Of a stretch of 64,000 nucleotides of DNA, positions 1-7,919 are shown one piece after another. The notes under the pieces were generated by a model. That model saw only the letters and a list, made by a program, of their open reading frames with translations. It did no database searches and was not told the DNA's origin. The position numbers were made by a program, and so were the translations under genes. Source of the DNA: an uncultured Clostridia bacterium (GTDB taxonomy: Bacteria > Bacillota > Clostridia > Oscillospirales > Ruminococcaceae); NCBI GenBank assembly GCA_937891895.1, contig CALATN010000218.1:1-64000 (forward strand), given 5' to 3'. The first letter of the stretch is position 1. Each line of letters starts with the position of its first letter.

Positions 1-94
1 CTTTGGAAAGGGGTCTGGGGAATAACCTTTCCTCAGAAAGGTTTTCCCCAGTAAGTTCCCGCACCCTCCCCGTTAAATTCCAATTTGCAAAGAG
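1..94. repeat. Intergenic hairpin region at window edge
   Basis: A nested hairpin is visible: CTGGGGAA (15-22) pairs with TTCCCCAG (44-51), and inside it AACCTTTC (24-31) pairs with GAAAGGTT (36-43). No coding region is supported here. It resembles the packed intergenic hairpins seen at several other places in the window. The left side is cut by the window edge. Confidence 0.6.
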
Positions 95-120
95 AAAGGA
101 GAAGCGGTTGCTTCTCCTTT
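95..120 (-). terminator. Probable terminator of the O-antigen ligase-like gene
   Basis: A perfect 11-bp stem, AAAGGAGAAGC (95-105) with GCTTCTCCTTT (110-120) and a GGTT loop, starts six bases past the minus-strand stop at 126. The arm ends in pyrimidines on the minus strand, but the U-run is poor, so it may instead be an mRNA 3' end stabiliser. Confidence 0.5.
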
Positions 121-125
121 GGGGG

Positions 126-1541
126 TTATTTCTTTTCGTCGATGAATTCTGACCAGCTTATTCCGAGGAGCAGCCAGAAGAACGGTGCAACTGTTACTGC
201 GCTTGCGCTGAAATACGCCTGCACAGAATATGCGATAATTGCTGTAAGAAGTGCAGGCCTGAACCATTTTTCACGGTCATTGCCGAACTGCTTCAGATTT
301 TTTGCAAGGTGGAATATTGTTGCACCAAGCAAAGCAAGGTAAATGACAAGTGAAAGAATTCCGCGTGTTGCGGCAATATAGAGATATTCATTATAGCTTC
401 GGTCGATACTGTCAACAGCAAGCTCTTTGGTAAACTGCGCCTTTGCAAACATATCGGGACCTACGCCGAGCAGAGGGTGTTCCTTTATCATTGCAAGGCT
501 TCTTTCCGCACCGATTTCCCAGTGGCTTTCTTCGGTAACAGGAGAAGGTGAGCCTGCTACTATGAAAAGTCTGTTGTATGCGTCGGTATAGGCTATTGCC
601 TTGTCACGGAGGTATATGCCCTGTGCGGCAAGGACAATGCCGAAAATTGCTGCAAATGAAATTATAATTGCAAGAAGTCTTTTGCGTGAGCTTTTCAGCA
701 CGCCGTTTTCAAACTTTGTTCCGTCTTTACCCGCAGTAAATTCGAGGATAAGTGTAACAACGAGAGCTGCACCGATACCGATAAGCGGCACAACAGAGGA
801 TGTAAAAAGTCCTGTAAGGAAGAAAAGTGCGGAAGCAGCTCCGTAAATTCTTGCACGCTTGATATTTTTATCATAAATTGCACCGCTTATTGCAACAGCA
901 CTTACTATTGTAAGGAAGGAGCCGTAAAAAATCGGGCTGTCGGAAAGTCCGCTGGAGAGGTGAACGTCCTTGAGGAGAAGAATTGCGGGAAGCTTTCTGA
1001 AATCGGAGGGGAAATCCCACGGAATATGCTGCATTACCGCAACAATTGCCTGAACTATGCCTGCACCGACAAGAATGTCGAAAATAGTTTTTACTGCGGA
1101 GTATTTCATAACTGCTGTTGCAAGCAGGAAAATTCCGAAATATGCAAACAATGCAAGCAGCCCTTCGTAGCGGCCAAGCTCACCCATAAGCATTGTATTG
1201 ATATCCTCCTGAGTTGCACCTGAAAGGAAAACGCTGTAATACGAGGCAAAGGCCAGCACTGCGAGCCCGATTATAAGGAATGCGGCAGGATATTTTTTGA
1301 ATTCGATATCCTTTCTCAGCAGCAATACTATATAAAATAGTATGCAGGAGAAGCCTGTTGCATAGAGGAATGAGCCGAGGAACGAGCTTGTCCCTTCAAT
1401 TCCCGTAATGAACATACCGCCGATAAGCGGCACGATTATGCAGGCGCAAAGGATGCCAAGCACCCAACGTCTGACGGTTGTGAACTTCATATTCAGGATA
1501 AAGTTGGACTTTTCGGTTGTACCGAATATGGTTTTTGGCAT
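126..1541 (-). CDS. O-antigen ligase/polymerase family membrane protein
   Basis: This 471-residue integral membrane protein has about ten hydrophobic segments spread over its whole length. A larger non-membrane stretch near residues 320-390 carries GAERSLAMIKEHPLLGVGPD (from residue 344) and then a YNEYLYIAATRGI segment. That pairing is characteristic of the Wzy/O-antigen ligase (Wzy_C) family, which polymerises or transfers lipid-linked glycans at the outer face of the membrane. In a Gram-positive the likely product is a capsular, exopolysaccharide or wall glycan. The start is supported by AAGAAGG six bases before the ATG. It follows rny on the same strand but is separated from it by a terminator, and no other polysaccharide genes are seen beside it. 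The substrate cannot be told from sequence. Confidence 0.8.
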   Translation of the reverse strand: MPKTIFGTTEKSNFILNMKFTTVRRWVLGILCACIIVPLIGGMFITGIEGTSSFLGSFLYATGFSCILFYIVLLLRKDIEFKKYPAAFLIIGLAVLAFASYYSVFLSGATQEDINTMLMGELGRYEGLLALFAYFGIFLLATAVMKYSAVKTIFDILVGAGIVQAIVAVMQHIPWDFPSDFRKLPAILLLKDVHLSSGLSDSPIFYGSFLTIVSAVAISGAIYDKNIKRARIYGAASALFFLTGLFTSSVVPLIGIGAALVVTLILEFTAGKDGTKFENGVLKSSRKRLLAIIISFAAIFGIVLAAQGIYLRDKAIAYTDAYNRLFIVAGSPSPVTEESHWEIGAERSLAMIKEHPLLGVGPDMFAKAQFTKELAVDSIDRSYNEYLYIAATRGILSLVIYLALLGATIFHLAKNLKQFGNDREKWFRPALLTAIIAYSVQAYFSASAVTVAPFFWLLLGISWSEFIDEKK

Positions 1542-1585
1542 AGGTTACCTTCTTTCTGAATTTACAAGTTGTAATATTATTCTTC

Positions 1586-1620
1586 AAAAATACCCCGTGT
1601 AAATAAACACGGGGTATTTC
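1586..1620 (-). terminator. Terminator of rny
   Basis: A perfect 11-bp stem, ATACCCCGTGT (1590-1600) with ACACGGGGTAT (1607-1617), has a loop of six. On the minus strand it is followed by TTTTTG, so it fits an intrinsic terminator between rny and the downstream ligase-like gene. On the plus strand it also has a short T-run. Confidence 0.75.
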
Positions 1621-1685
1621 ATTTTTTATAGTTACAAGCAAACTCCGATATTTTACGGTTTTATGCTGACGTAATCAGCGTAAAA

Positions 1686-1725
1686 TTTCTCACGGAGTGA
1701 GAAAAGTTATTTTGCGTTGCGCAAA
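1686..1725. repeat. Two tandem mini-hairpins after rny
   Basis: TTTCTCAC (1686-1693) pairs with GTGAGAAA (1697-1704), and TTTGCG (1711-1716) pairs with CGCAAA (1720-1725). The pair lies directly past the rny stop on the minus strand. A very similar pair occurs between thyA and folA at 22671-22708. Confidence 0.7.
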
Positions 1726-1726
1726 G

Positions 1727-3286
1727 TTATTTTGCGTATTCAACAGCACGGCTTTCTCTGATGAGGTTAACCTTAATCTGTCCCGGATAATCCATCTCGT
1801 TTTCAATCTTCTGAGCGATTTCACGAGCGATGATAACCATCTTTTCGTCGTTGATCTTGTCAGGGAATACCATAATACGAACTTCACGGCCTGCCTGGAT
1901 AGCAAAGGACTTTTCAACGCCGTCAAAGGATGTACAGATTTCTTCAAGCTTCTGAAGACGCTTGATGTAGTTTTCGTAGTTTTCACTTCTTGCACCTGGA
2001 CGTGCTGCGGAAATTGCGTCAGCAGCCTGAACCAGGGAAGCGATAACTGTCTTAGGCTCTACGTCGCCGTGGTGAGCTTCGATAGCGTGGATAACATCTG
2101 CATTTTCCTTGTACTTGCGGCAGACATCAACACCGATCTGAACGTGTGAACCTTCGATTTCGTAGCTGAGAGCCTTACCGATGTCGTGGAGAAGACCTGC
2201 ACGGCGGGCAAGGTTAGCGTCAACGCCGAGCTCGGAAGCCATGATACCTGCCAGATGAGCAACCTCAATGGAGTGATTGAGAACATTCTGACGGTAGGAT
2301 GTACGGTAGTGGAGTCTACCGATGAGGCGTACAAGTTCGTGGTTGAGGCCGTGAACGTTGGTTTCGAGAACAGCACGTTCACCTTCCTGCTTGATGCGGT
2401 GTTCAACCTCTTTACGAGCCTTGTCAACCATTTCTTCGATACGGGACGGATGAATTCTTCCGTCTGCGATAAGTTTTTCGAGAGCAATTCTTGCAACCTC
2501 ACGTCTTGCCTGGTCGAAGCAGGAGAGTGTGATTGCTTCAGGTGTATCGTCGATGATGAGGTCAACACCTGTGAGAGTTTCGAGGGTACGGATATTTCTA
2601 CCCTCACGGCCGATGATACGACCCTTCATTTCGTCGTTCGGCAGTGGAACAACGGAAACAGCGGACTCAGAAACCTGGTCAGCGGAGCACTTGGAGATTG
2701 CAAGGGAGATGAGATCTCTTGCCTTTTCTTCGCATTCATCCTTGAGCTGGGTTTCATACTGCTGGATTTTGAGAGCCTTGTCGTGGACAAGTTCATTTTC
2801 CAGCATGGAAAGCAGGTGTTCCTTAGCCTGTTCCATAGTAAACTGAGAAATTCTTTCCAGAATTTCCATTTGGGATTTTTTAATCTTGTCGGCTTCCTCG
2901 AGCTTTTCGTCAGCCTGCTTCAGTTTTTTCTGGAGCTGCTCTTCCTTCTTTTCGATGTTGTCATTCTTCTTGTCGAGGTTTTCTTCCTTCTGCTGGATAC
3001 GTCTTTCCTGACGTGACATTTCGCTGCGGCGTTCCTTGATTTCCTTTTCAAGCTCGTTGCGGCTCTTATGGATTTCGTCCTTAGCTTCTACCAGCGCGAT
3101 TTTCTTCTGATTTTCAGCTTCCTTCTTAGCGTCTTCAACAATTCTTTCCGCTTCCTTTTCTGCGGAACCGATTGCGTTTTCAGCCTGCTGCTTGCGGTAA
3201 TTTATACCAACCTTGAACAGGATAGCGCCGCCGATGATTGCACCGACGAGGAAAGCTATAATTCCGATTGTGATTTCCAAACCCAT
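1727..3286 (-). CDS. rny: Ribonuclease Y
   Basis: This 519-residue protein is the membrane-anchored endoribonuclease that starts mRNA decay in many Firmicutes. The expected domains appear in order: one N-terminal membrane helix (about 4-25), a long charged coiled coil (about 30-165), a KH RNA-binding domain with [10 protein letters not shown] at 222-231, and an HD phosphodiesterase domain with the metal-binding HD pair at 367-368 (LLHDIGKA). The length matches the family. It is transcribed away from the T-box operon and has a long leader. Its start is preceded by GGAGG on the minus strand. Nothing in the sequence is degenerate. Confidence 0.97.
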   Translation of the reverse strand: MGLEITIGIIAFLVGAIIGGAILFKVGINYRKQQAENAIGSAEKEAERIVEDAKKEAENQKKIALVEAKDEIHKSRNELEKEIKERRSEMSRQERRIQQKEENLDKKNDNIEKKEEQLQKKLKQADEKLEEADKIKKSQMEILERISQFTMEQAKEHLLSMLENELVHDKALKIQQYETQLKDECEEKARDLISLAISKCSADQVSESAVSVVPLPNDEMKGRIIGREGRNIRTLETLTGVDLIIDDTPEAITLSCFDQARREVARIALEKLIADGRIHPSRIEEMVDKARKEVEHRIKQEGERAVLETNVHGLNHELVRLIGRLHYRTSYRQNVLNHSIEVAHLAGIMASELGVDANLARRAGLLHDIGKALSYEIEGSHVQIGVDVCRKYKENADVIHAIEAHHGDVEPKTVIASLVQAADAISAARPGARSENYENYIKRLQKLEEICTSFDGVEKSFAIQAGREVRIMVFPDKINDEKMVIIAREIAQKIENEMDYPGQIKVNLIRESRAVEYAK

Positions 3287-3757
3287 ATACCTCCTTTGGT
3301 TTAATTAAGAAAATTACTTCGGAGGCTTAAATATCGGATTTTCACTTGTGCAGTTTCAGTAATGAAACGTTGTCAAAATTCAAAAAATTTCAAAAGATTT
3401 GTGTAATTGTCCTTATCGACCTTTTGGATATATCTATTCACAGGCGGGTACACTATATACATAATATGTAAAGTGCAATCTATGTCAATTATACCGTTTG
3501 TAAATTATAATGTGTAAAATACGGTAAGTTATAGCCTGTGAAATATATGAAAAACCTTCTATTTGAGCCATAGAAGTAAGAAAATAGTTGAACAGCAATT
3601 TATTTGAACGAGCCGAATAAGCTTCAGCTTCGCTATTATATAAATATATTGCATTCACTTTACTATTTTAATATAAGACGTTTAAATTGTCAAGGAAAAT
3701 TATACATTTTGACACTATTCAATAATAAAAATACCGTTTGTATGTGAAAAAAGACGG
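3287..3757. other. Divergent intergenic region between rny and the T-box operon
   Basis: This roughly 470-bp AT-rich stretch has no credible coding sequence. It holds the likely rny promoter (3665-3693, minus strand), so about 370 bases would be 5' leader of rny. Weak inverted repeats are present, but no known riboswitch consensus was recognised on either strand. Confidence 0.6.
3665..3693 (-). promoter_or_regulatory. Sigma-A-type promoter, probably for rny
   Basis: Read on the minus strand the sequence is TTGACA (complement of 3688-3693), a 17-base spacer and TAAAAT (complement of 3665-3670). It faces rny and would give a leader of about 370 bases. The AT-rich surroundings raise the chance of a coincidental match. 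Confidence 0.5.
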
Positions 3758-3786
3758 TTGACAAAAATCGAAAACGGTGTTACACT
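3758..3786 (+). promoter_or_regulatory. Sigma-A-type promoter of the T-box/thrS operon
   Basis: TTGACA (3758-3763), a 17-base spacer and TACACT (3781-3786) lie just before the T-box stem I. Transcription would start near 3793, shortly before the base of stem I at 3802. Position and spacing both fit. Confidence 0.75.
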
Positions 3787-3801
3787 ATAAATAATATCCC
3801 A

Positions 3802-4090
3802 AAACGTTGATAAGGAAGGCACCTTACACAAAGGGTTTTCAGAGAGCGCCCGATGCTGTGAACGGCGTAAATCCGAGTATTGTGCACACCGCCTTTGAGT
3901 CCGTTTAATACACGGCGGGTCGTTCCCGTTAAAGAACGCAGAATGAGGTATACTATATATAATAGTATGGTTTGTTATTACGGGTTGTAATATCGCTCCT
4001 ATTATAATAGTATATGAACTTCGGGTGGAACCACGATAGGTTAGTTATCGTCCCTTAGTCTGCATTGTGCAGATTAGGGGATTTTTTTAT
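3802..4090 (+). ncRNA. T-box riboswitch, probably threonine-specific
   Basis: The leader has the recognised T-box parts. Stem I is closed by AAACG (3802-3806) with CGTTT (3902-3906). It carries a GATAAGG kink-turn strand opposite CCTTTGAG, and an AGAGAGCGCC apical segment at 3841. The antiterminator core CGGGTGGAACCACG lies at 4022-4035, and a terminator follows at 4052. Uncharged tRNA is expected to stabilise the antiterminator and allow read-through. The triplet in the specifier position, just before the GCCTTTGAG strand, is ACC (3888-3890), a threonine codon. This agrees with thrS being in the operon. Assignment of the specifier was done by eye. Confidence 0.92.
4052..4090 (+). terminator. 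T-box regulated terminator
   Basis: CCCTTAGTCTGCA (4052-4064) pairs with TGCAGATTAGGGG (4068-4080) around a TTG loop, with one G-T wobble, followed by ATTTTTTTATTTT. It competes with the antiterminator formed by the T-box core, as expected for a transcription-attenuating T-box. Confidence 0.9.
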
Positions 4091-4115
4091 TTTAATTCGT
4101 AATTCGCAATTATGA
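4090..4115. repeat. Short AATTCGTAAT/AATTCGCAAT repeat element
   Basis: The units AATTCGTAAT and AATTCGCAAT sit side by side between the T-box terminator and the first gene. The same units occur after argJ (31837-31870). The function is unknown. Confidence 0.45.
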
Positions 4116-4132
4116 GAATGAAGGTGACAGCT

Positions 4133-4615
4133 TTGGAAGATAAAAAGAGCAGCTTCTGGTTTGTGCTGTTGATATCGCTGTTGGTTTATATAGCACTTAA
4201 ACTGATGAGGACGGCTGTGAAAATCCTGTTTGGGGCAATAATCATCTTCACGGACTTCTCCCTGCTTCCGCCTGCGGCGGTATTTATGGGAATTCTGACG
4301 GTTATTGCGGTTATAGTTACGGTTAAGCTGTCGGGGAATATTTACGCATTTCCGTTGGCGGTGCTGGCGGTTGAGTTGGTGTACGACGTGAAAACCGTGC
4401 TGAAAAGCTCGGACACGCTGCTGACGGTGACTGAAACGGCGGACTCGCTTGGTTGGTTTGATGAAACTGTGCTGACGGTAATTGACTCGGTTGGTGCGGG
4501 AGGACGTATACTATATATAGGATACTGTTTCGTGAACAGCCTGGTGATGTTTGGGGTACTGCTTCTGATTTCGGCGATTGCCAAGATTATTATGGATAAG
4601 AAAGAAAAAAGCTGA
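4133..4615 (+). CDS. Small hydrophobic membrane protein, first gene behind the T-box
   Basis: I do not recognise this protein. It has about four strongly hydrophobic segments and a lysine-rich C-terminus (DKKEKS). The frame can be opened at ATG 4112 (167 codons), but nothing like a ribosome site precedes that codon. TTG 4133 has AAGGTG six bases upstream, so I prefer it (160 residues). The gene lies directly behind the T-box terminator and ahead of a VanW-family gene and thrS, so its expression should follow threonyl-tRNA charging. A role in the cell surface is only a guess from the VanW neighbour. Confidence 0.7.
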   Translation: MEDKKSSFWFVLLISLLVYIALKLMRTAVKILFGAIIIFTDFSLLPPAAVFMGILTVIAVIVTVKLSGNIYAFPLAVLAVELVYDVKTVLKSSDTLLTVTETADSLGWFDETVLTVIDSVGAGGRILYIGYCFVNSLVMFGVLLLISAIAKIIMDKKEKS

Positions 4616-4642
4616 AAATGATAATATTGGAGATGCTTGACT

Positions 4643-5518
4643 ATGGGAAGGCGGCTGTTTTGTGAAATATCTCCGCTGACATATAAAATATCGGTGTTTA
4701 AGGGCATTACTCTGCGGAAGGCGAAAAATTTGATTGCTGTTATTCGTGGGGAACGATTTGCAAAGGCAAAGACGGAGGAGAAGCTTCCGATTGTGATATA
4801 CCGCCACAAATCGCTGATAAGAAGGCGGCTTGGCAATGCCGATATGCGTTTGCAGGAAAACAAGGCGGTTAATCTGTCGATTGCGGCGCCATGCATTTCG
4901 GGTGTGCTGATAAAGCCGGGGGAAACCTTTTCTTTCTGGCAGCTTGTGGGTAATCCAAGTGAAAAGCGCGGATTTCTTGAGGGGCTGACCATTGAAAGGG
5001 GGAAGCCTTCAAGCGGCACAGGCGGCGGAATGTGTCAGCTTTCAAACCTTATTCACTGGATGGCACTTCATTCCGATTTGGATATTGCCGAGCATCATCA
5101 TCACGACGGACTTGACCTTTTTCGTGATTACGGAAGGCAGGTGCCCTTCGGCACGGGTACGTCGGTGATGTACAATTATCTTGATTACAGGCTGAAAAAT
5201 AACACAGACAACACTTTTCAGCTTGTTATATATTCTGACGGAGAGTACCTCTGCGGTGAGCTTCGGGCGGAAAAACGCTCTGACAAAAGCTTTCACGTCA
5301 AGGCGGAAAACGAGAAGTTTGTCCGTGACGGGGATGATGTTTACCGCACGGGGCAGGTTTACAGAAGGGTTTATGACGCAAAGACGGGTAAACTTTTGGA
5401 AAGCAGGGTTATCCGTGATAATTACGCAAAGGTTATGTATGACACCGAGGGGCTGACGGTTGAGGAAAAAGTTTACAATGATACTATTATAAATAATGAT
5501 ATGGAGGAAAAATTATGA
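4643..5518 (+). CDS. VanW family protein
   Basis: This protein of about 291 residues carries the VanW-family core. The visible pieces are PGETFSFWQLVGNPSEKRGF, then a GGGMCQLSNLIHW segment, a histidine-rich stretch, and a region ending in TSVMYNYLDYRLKN. The family is named after a gene of some vancomycin-resistance clusters, but its biochemical role is not established. No resistance genes are nearby, so no resistance should be inferred. A TTG at 4637 is in frame, but ATG 4643 sits seven bases after GGAGATG and is the better start. The stop overlaps the thrS start (ATGA, 5515-5518), which implies translational coupling with thrS. Confidence 0.85.
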   Translation: MGRRLFCEISPLTYKISVFKGITLRKAKNLIAVIRGERFAKAKTEEKLPIVIYRHKSLIRRRLGNADMRLQENKAVNLSIAAPCISGVLIKPGETFSFWQLVGNPSEKRGFLEGLTIERGKPSSGTGGGMCQLSNLIHWMALHSDLDIAEHHHHDGLDLFRDYGRQVPFGTGTSVMYNYLDYRLKNNTDNTFQLVIYSDGEYLCGELRAEKRSDKSFHVKAENEKFVRDGDDVYRTGQVYRRVYDAKTGKLLESRVIRDNYAKVMYDTEGLTVEEKVYNDTIINNDMEEKL

Positions 5519-7461
5519 TTAAGCTCACACTGAAGGACGGCTCAATCCGTGAAATCGAAAATGCAATGTCTGCGGCTGAGGTTGTCAAGGGAATCGGCAT
5601 GGGACTTTACAAGTCCGCTTGCTGTGTAAAAATTGACGGAAATGTATGCGACCTGCGTACAACAATCGACAAGGACTGCACTTTCGAGGTTATGACTTTC
5701 GACAGCGAGGAAGGCAAGAAGACTTTCTGGCACACAGCTTCCCACATTCTTGCTCAGGCTGTTAAGCGTCTTTACCCTGATACAAAGCTTGCTATCGGTC
5801 CTGCTATTGATAATGGTTTTTACTATGATTTTGATACAGAAAAGGCTTTTACAGCTGACGATCTTGCAGCTATCGAGGCTGAGATGAAGAAGATTGTCAA
5901 GGAAGGTATCGACCTTGAACAGTTCAGCCTGCCTGTTGACGAGGCTATTGCTATGCTGGAAAAGATGGGCGAGCCTTACAAGGTTGAGCTCTGCAAGGAG
6001 CACGCTGACAAGGGCGAGGCTATCAGCTTCTACAAGCAGGGCGAATTCACTGACCTCTGTGCAGGTCCTCACCTTATGAACGTTGCTGTGGTAAAGGCAT
6101 TCAAGCTTACTGCTTGTACAGGTGCCTACTGGAGAGGCGATGCAAAGGGCAAGCAGCTTTCCCGTATCTATGGTACAGCTTTCCCTAAGGCAAGCGAACT
6201 TGAGGCACATCTTGCTGCTGTTGAAGAAGCAAGAAAGCGTGACCACAACAAGATTGGTAGAGAACTTGAATACTTCACAACTGTTGACTGCATCGGTCAG
6301 GGTCTTCCTATTCTTCTCCCTAAGGGTGCAAGAACAATCCAGCTTCTCCAGAGATGGATTGAAGATGAGGAACAGAAGAGAGGCTACCTGCTGACAAAGA
6401 CTCCGCTTATGGCTAAGCGTGACCTTTATAAGATTTCGGGACACTGGGACCACTACCGTGACGGTATGTTCATTCTCGGCGACCCTGACGACGAGGAGAA
6501 GGAATGCTTTGCGCTCCGTCCTATGACTTGTCCTTTCCAGTATCAGGTGTTCCTGAACAGAGCACGTTCCTACCGTGACCTGCCAATGCGTCTTGGTGAA
6601 ACATCCACACTTTTCCGTAACGAGGACAGCGGCGAAATGCACGGTCTTATCCGTGTACGTCAGTTCACAATCTCCGAGGGTCACCTCATTCTCCGTCCTG
6701 AACAGCTTGAGGAAGAATTCAAGGGCTGTCTTGAACTTGCAAAGTACGTTCTTGATACAGTTGGTATGCTTGAAAACTGTACTTTCCGTTTCTCCCAGTG
6801 GGATCCTGAAAATCCCAAGAACAAGTACGAGGGTACAAAGGAACAGTGGGAAGAAGCACAGGCTGTTATGGGCAAGATTCTCGACAATCTCGGCGTAGAA
6901 TATACAATCGGTATTGACGAGGCTGCTTTCTATGGTCCTAAGCTTGATATCCAGTACAAGAACGTATTCGGCAAGGAAGATACAATCGTTACAATCCAGA
7001 TCGATATGCTTCTTGCAGCTAAGTTCGGTATGGAATATACAGACGTTGACGGCAAGAAGAGAATGCCTTACATCATTCACAGAACTTCCCTCGGCTGTTA
7101 CGAAAGAACACTTGCTTACCTTATCGAAAGATATGCAGGCGCACTTCCTCTGTGGATGTCACCTGAGCAGGTAAGAATTCTCCCTGTTACAGACCGTGCA
7201 GCTGAATACAGCGCAAAGGTTCTCGAAAAGCTTGAACGCAGAGGTATCCGTGCTACAATCGACTCCCGTAAGGAAGGTGTCGGCTACAAGATCCGTCAGG
7301 CTCAGCTTGAAAAGATTCCTTACTTCTTCATCGTTGGTGATAAGGAGGTTGAAGCTGAAACACTTTCACTCCGTTCCCACAAGGAAGGCGACCTTGGCGT
7401 TATGGCTATGGAAGACGTGCTCAACAAGATTTTCGAGGAAAATGAAACAAAGGCAAGATAA
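5515..7461 (+). CDS. thrS: Threonyl-tRNA synthetase
   Basis: This 648-residue class II synthetase charges tRNA-Thr with threonine. The N-terminal TGS domain spans about 1-62. The editing domain carries HTASH at 73-77 and DLCAGPH around 180-186. The catalytic core holds the zinc ligands C339 (RPMTCPF), H390 and H522 (IIHRTSLG), and an anticodon-binding domain follows from about 550. The motif 2 region reads RVRQFTISEGH, where many bacterial enzymes have FTQDDAH; the histidine ligand is kept. It is the third gene of a T-box operon and overlaps the VanW gene by four bases. A terminator follows at once. Confidence 0.97.
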   Translation: MIKLTLKDGSIREIENAMSAAEVVKGIGMGLYKSACCVKIDGNVCDLRTTIDKDCTFEVMTFDSEEGKKTFWHTASHILAQAVKRLYPDTKLAIGPAIDNGFYYDFDTEKAFTADDLAAIEAEMKKIVKEGIDLEQFSLPVDEAIAMLEKMGEPYKVELCKEHADKGEAISFYKQGEFTDLCAGPHLMNVAVVKAFKLTACTGAYWRGDAKGKQLSRIYGTAFPKASELEAHLAAVEEARKRDHNKIGRELEYFTTVDCIGQGLPILLPKGARTIQLLQRWIEDEEQKRGYLLTKTPLMAKRDLYKISGHWDHYRDGMFILGDPDDEEKECFALRPMTCPFQYQVFLNRARSYRDLPMRLGETSTLFRNEDSGEMHGLIRVRQFTISEGHLILRPEQLEEEFKGCLELAKYVLDTVGMLENCTFRFSQWDPENPKNKYEGTKEQWEEAQAVMGKILDNLGVEYTIGIDEAAFYGPKLDIQYKNVFGKEDTIVTIQIDMLLAAKFGMEYTDVDGKKRMPYIIHRTSLGCYERTLAYLIERYAGALPLWMSPEQVRILPVTDRAAEYSAKVLEKLERRGIRATIDSRKEGVGYKIRQAQLEKIPYFFIVGDKEVEAETLSLRSHKEGDLGVMAMEDVLNKIFEENETKAR

Positions 7462-7505
7462 ACTTGCCTGCAAGATAAACTATACTATATATAATGTATA
7501 TAATG

Positions 7506-7538
7506 AACAGCGGACGGAATTATCTGTCCGCTGTTTTT
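7506..7538 (+). terminator. Terminator of the thrS operon
   Basis: ACAGCGGAC (7507-7515) pairs with GTCCGCTGT (7526-7534), followed directly by a T-run. It is a clean intrinsic terminator 45 bases after the thrS stop. Confidence 0.9.
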
Positions 7539-7543
7539 GGGTA

Positions 7544-7572
7544 TTGACAAAATATACATTACGTGCTATAAT
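7544..7572 (+). promoter_or_regulatory. Consensus sigma-A promoter P1 of the surface-protein gene
   Basis: A perfect TTGACA (7544-7549), 17-base spacer and TATAAT (7567-7572). Transcription from here would give a leader of about 340 bases before the start at 7920. Confidence 0.85.
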
Positions 7573-7772
7573 GTTAATCGTTTTCGGAGCAATTTGTGAA
7601 AATCGGGCGAAATTACCGTGACAGGTAAGGTAAGGAAAAGTTACAGAATCGTTACGATTATTGCAGAACGGTTACCGAGAATGCTCTTTCATTTCGGCTT
7701 AAAGTTGTGAAAATTAGTGAAAAGTGTGCATAACGGCTGAAAAGTGGTAATAAAATTTGGCGTATGTGTACA

Positions 7773-7801
7773 TTGACAGTTCGGGCTTGAAATGTTAGAA
7801 T
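7773..7801 (+). promoter_or_regulatory. Second promoter P2 of the surface-protein gene
   Basis: TTGACA (7773-7778), a 17-base spacer and TAGAAT (7796-7801) lie inside the leader from P1. The leader from P2 would be about 110 bases. Confidence 0.7.
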
Positions 7802-7816
7802 AATAGCGTGATATAC

Positions 7817-7830
7817 AGAAAGCGTTTAAG
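7817..7830 (+). promoter_or_regulatory. cre-like site just downstream of P2
   Basis: AGAAAGCGTTTAAG matches the CcpA consensus TGWAARCGYTWWCW except at the two outer positions. It would lie about 10-23 bases past the P2 start site, a position where CcpA commonly blocks transcription. Binding is not shown. Confidence 0.4.
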
Positions 7831-7919
7831 TACGCCTGTATACATAATTCTATTTGATTTCCATTTTAACTGGAAATAAATAAAGAAAAAACTTAAAACA
7901 AAACAAGGAGGAATTTTTC

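Noticed and set aside
4643..5518. Vancomycin resistance determinant
   Set aside because: VanW-family proteins are widespread and no ligase, dehydrogenase or dipeptidase genes of a resistance cluster adjoin.
5542..7080. A 512-codon open frame on the minus strand opposite thrS
   Set aside because: It is a mirror of the biased codon use of thrS. It has no ribosome site, promoter or recognisable domain, and thrS is certain.
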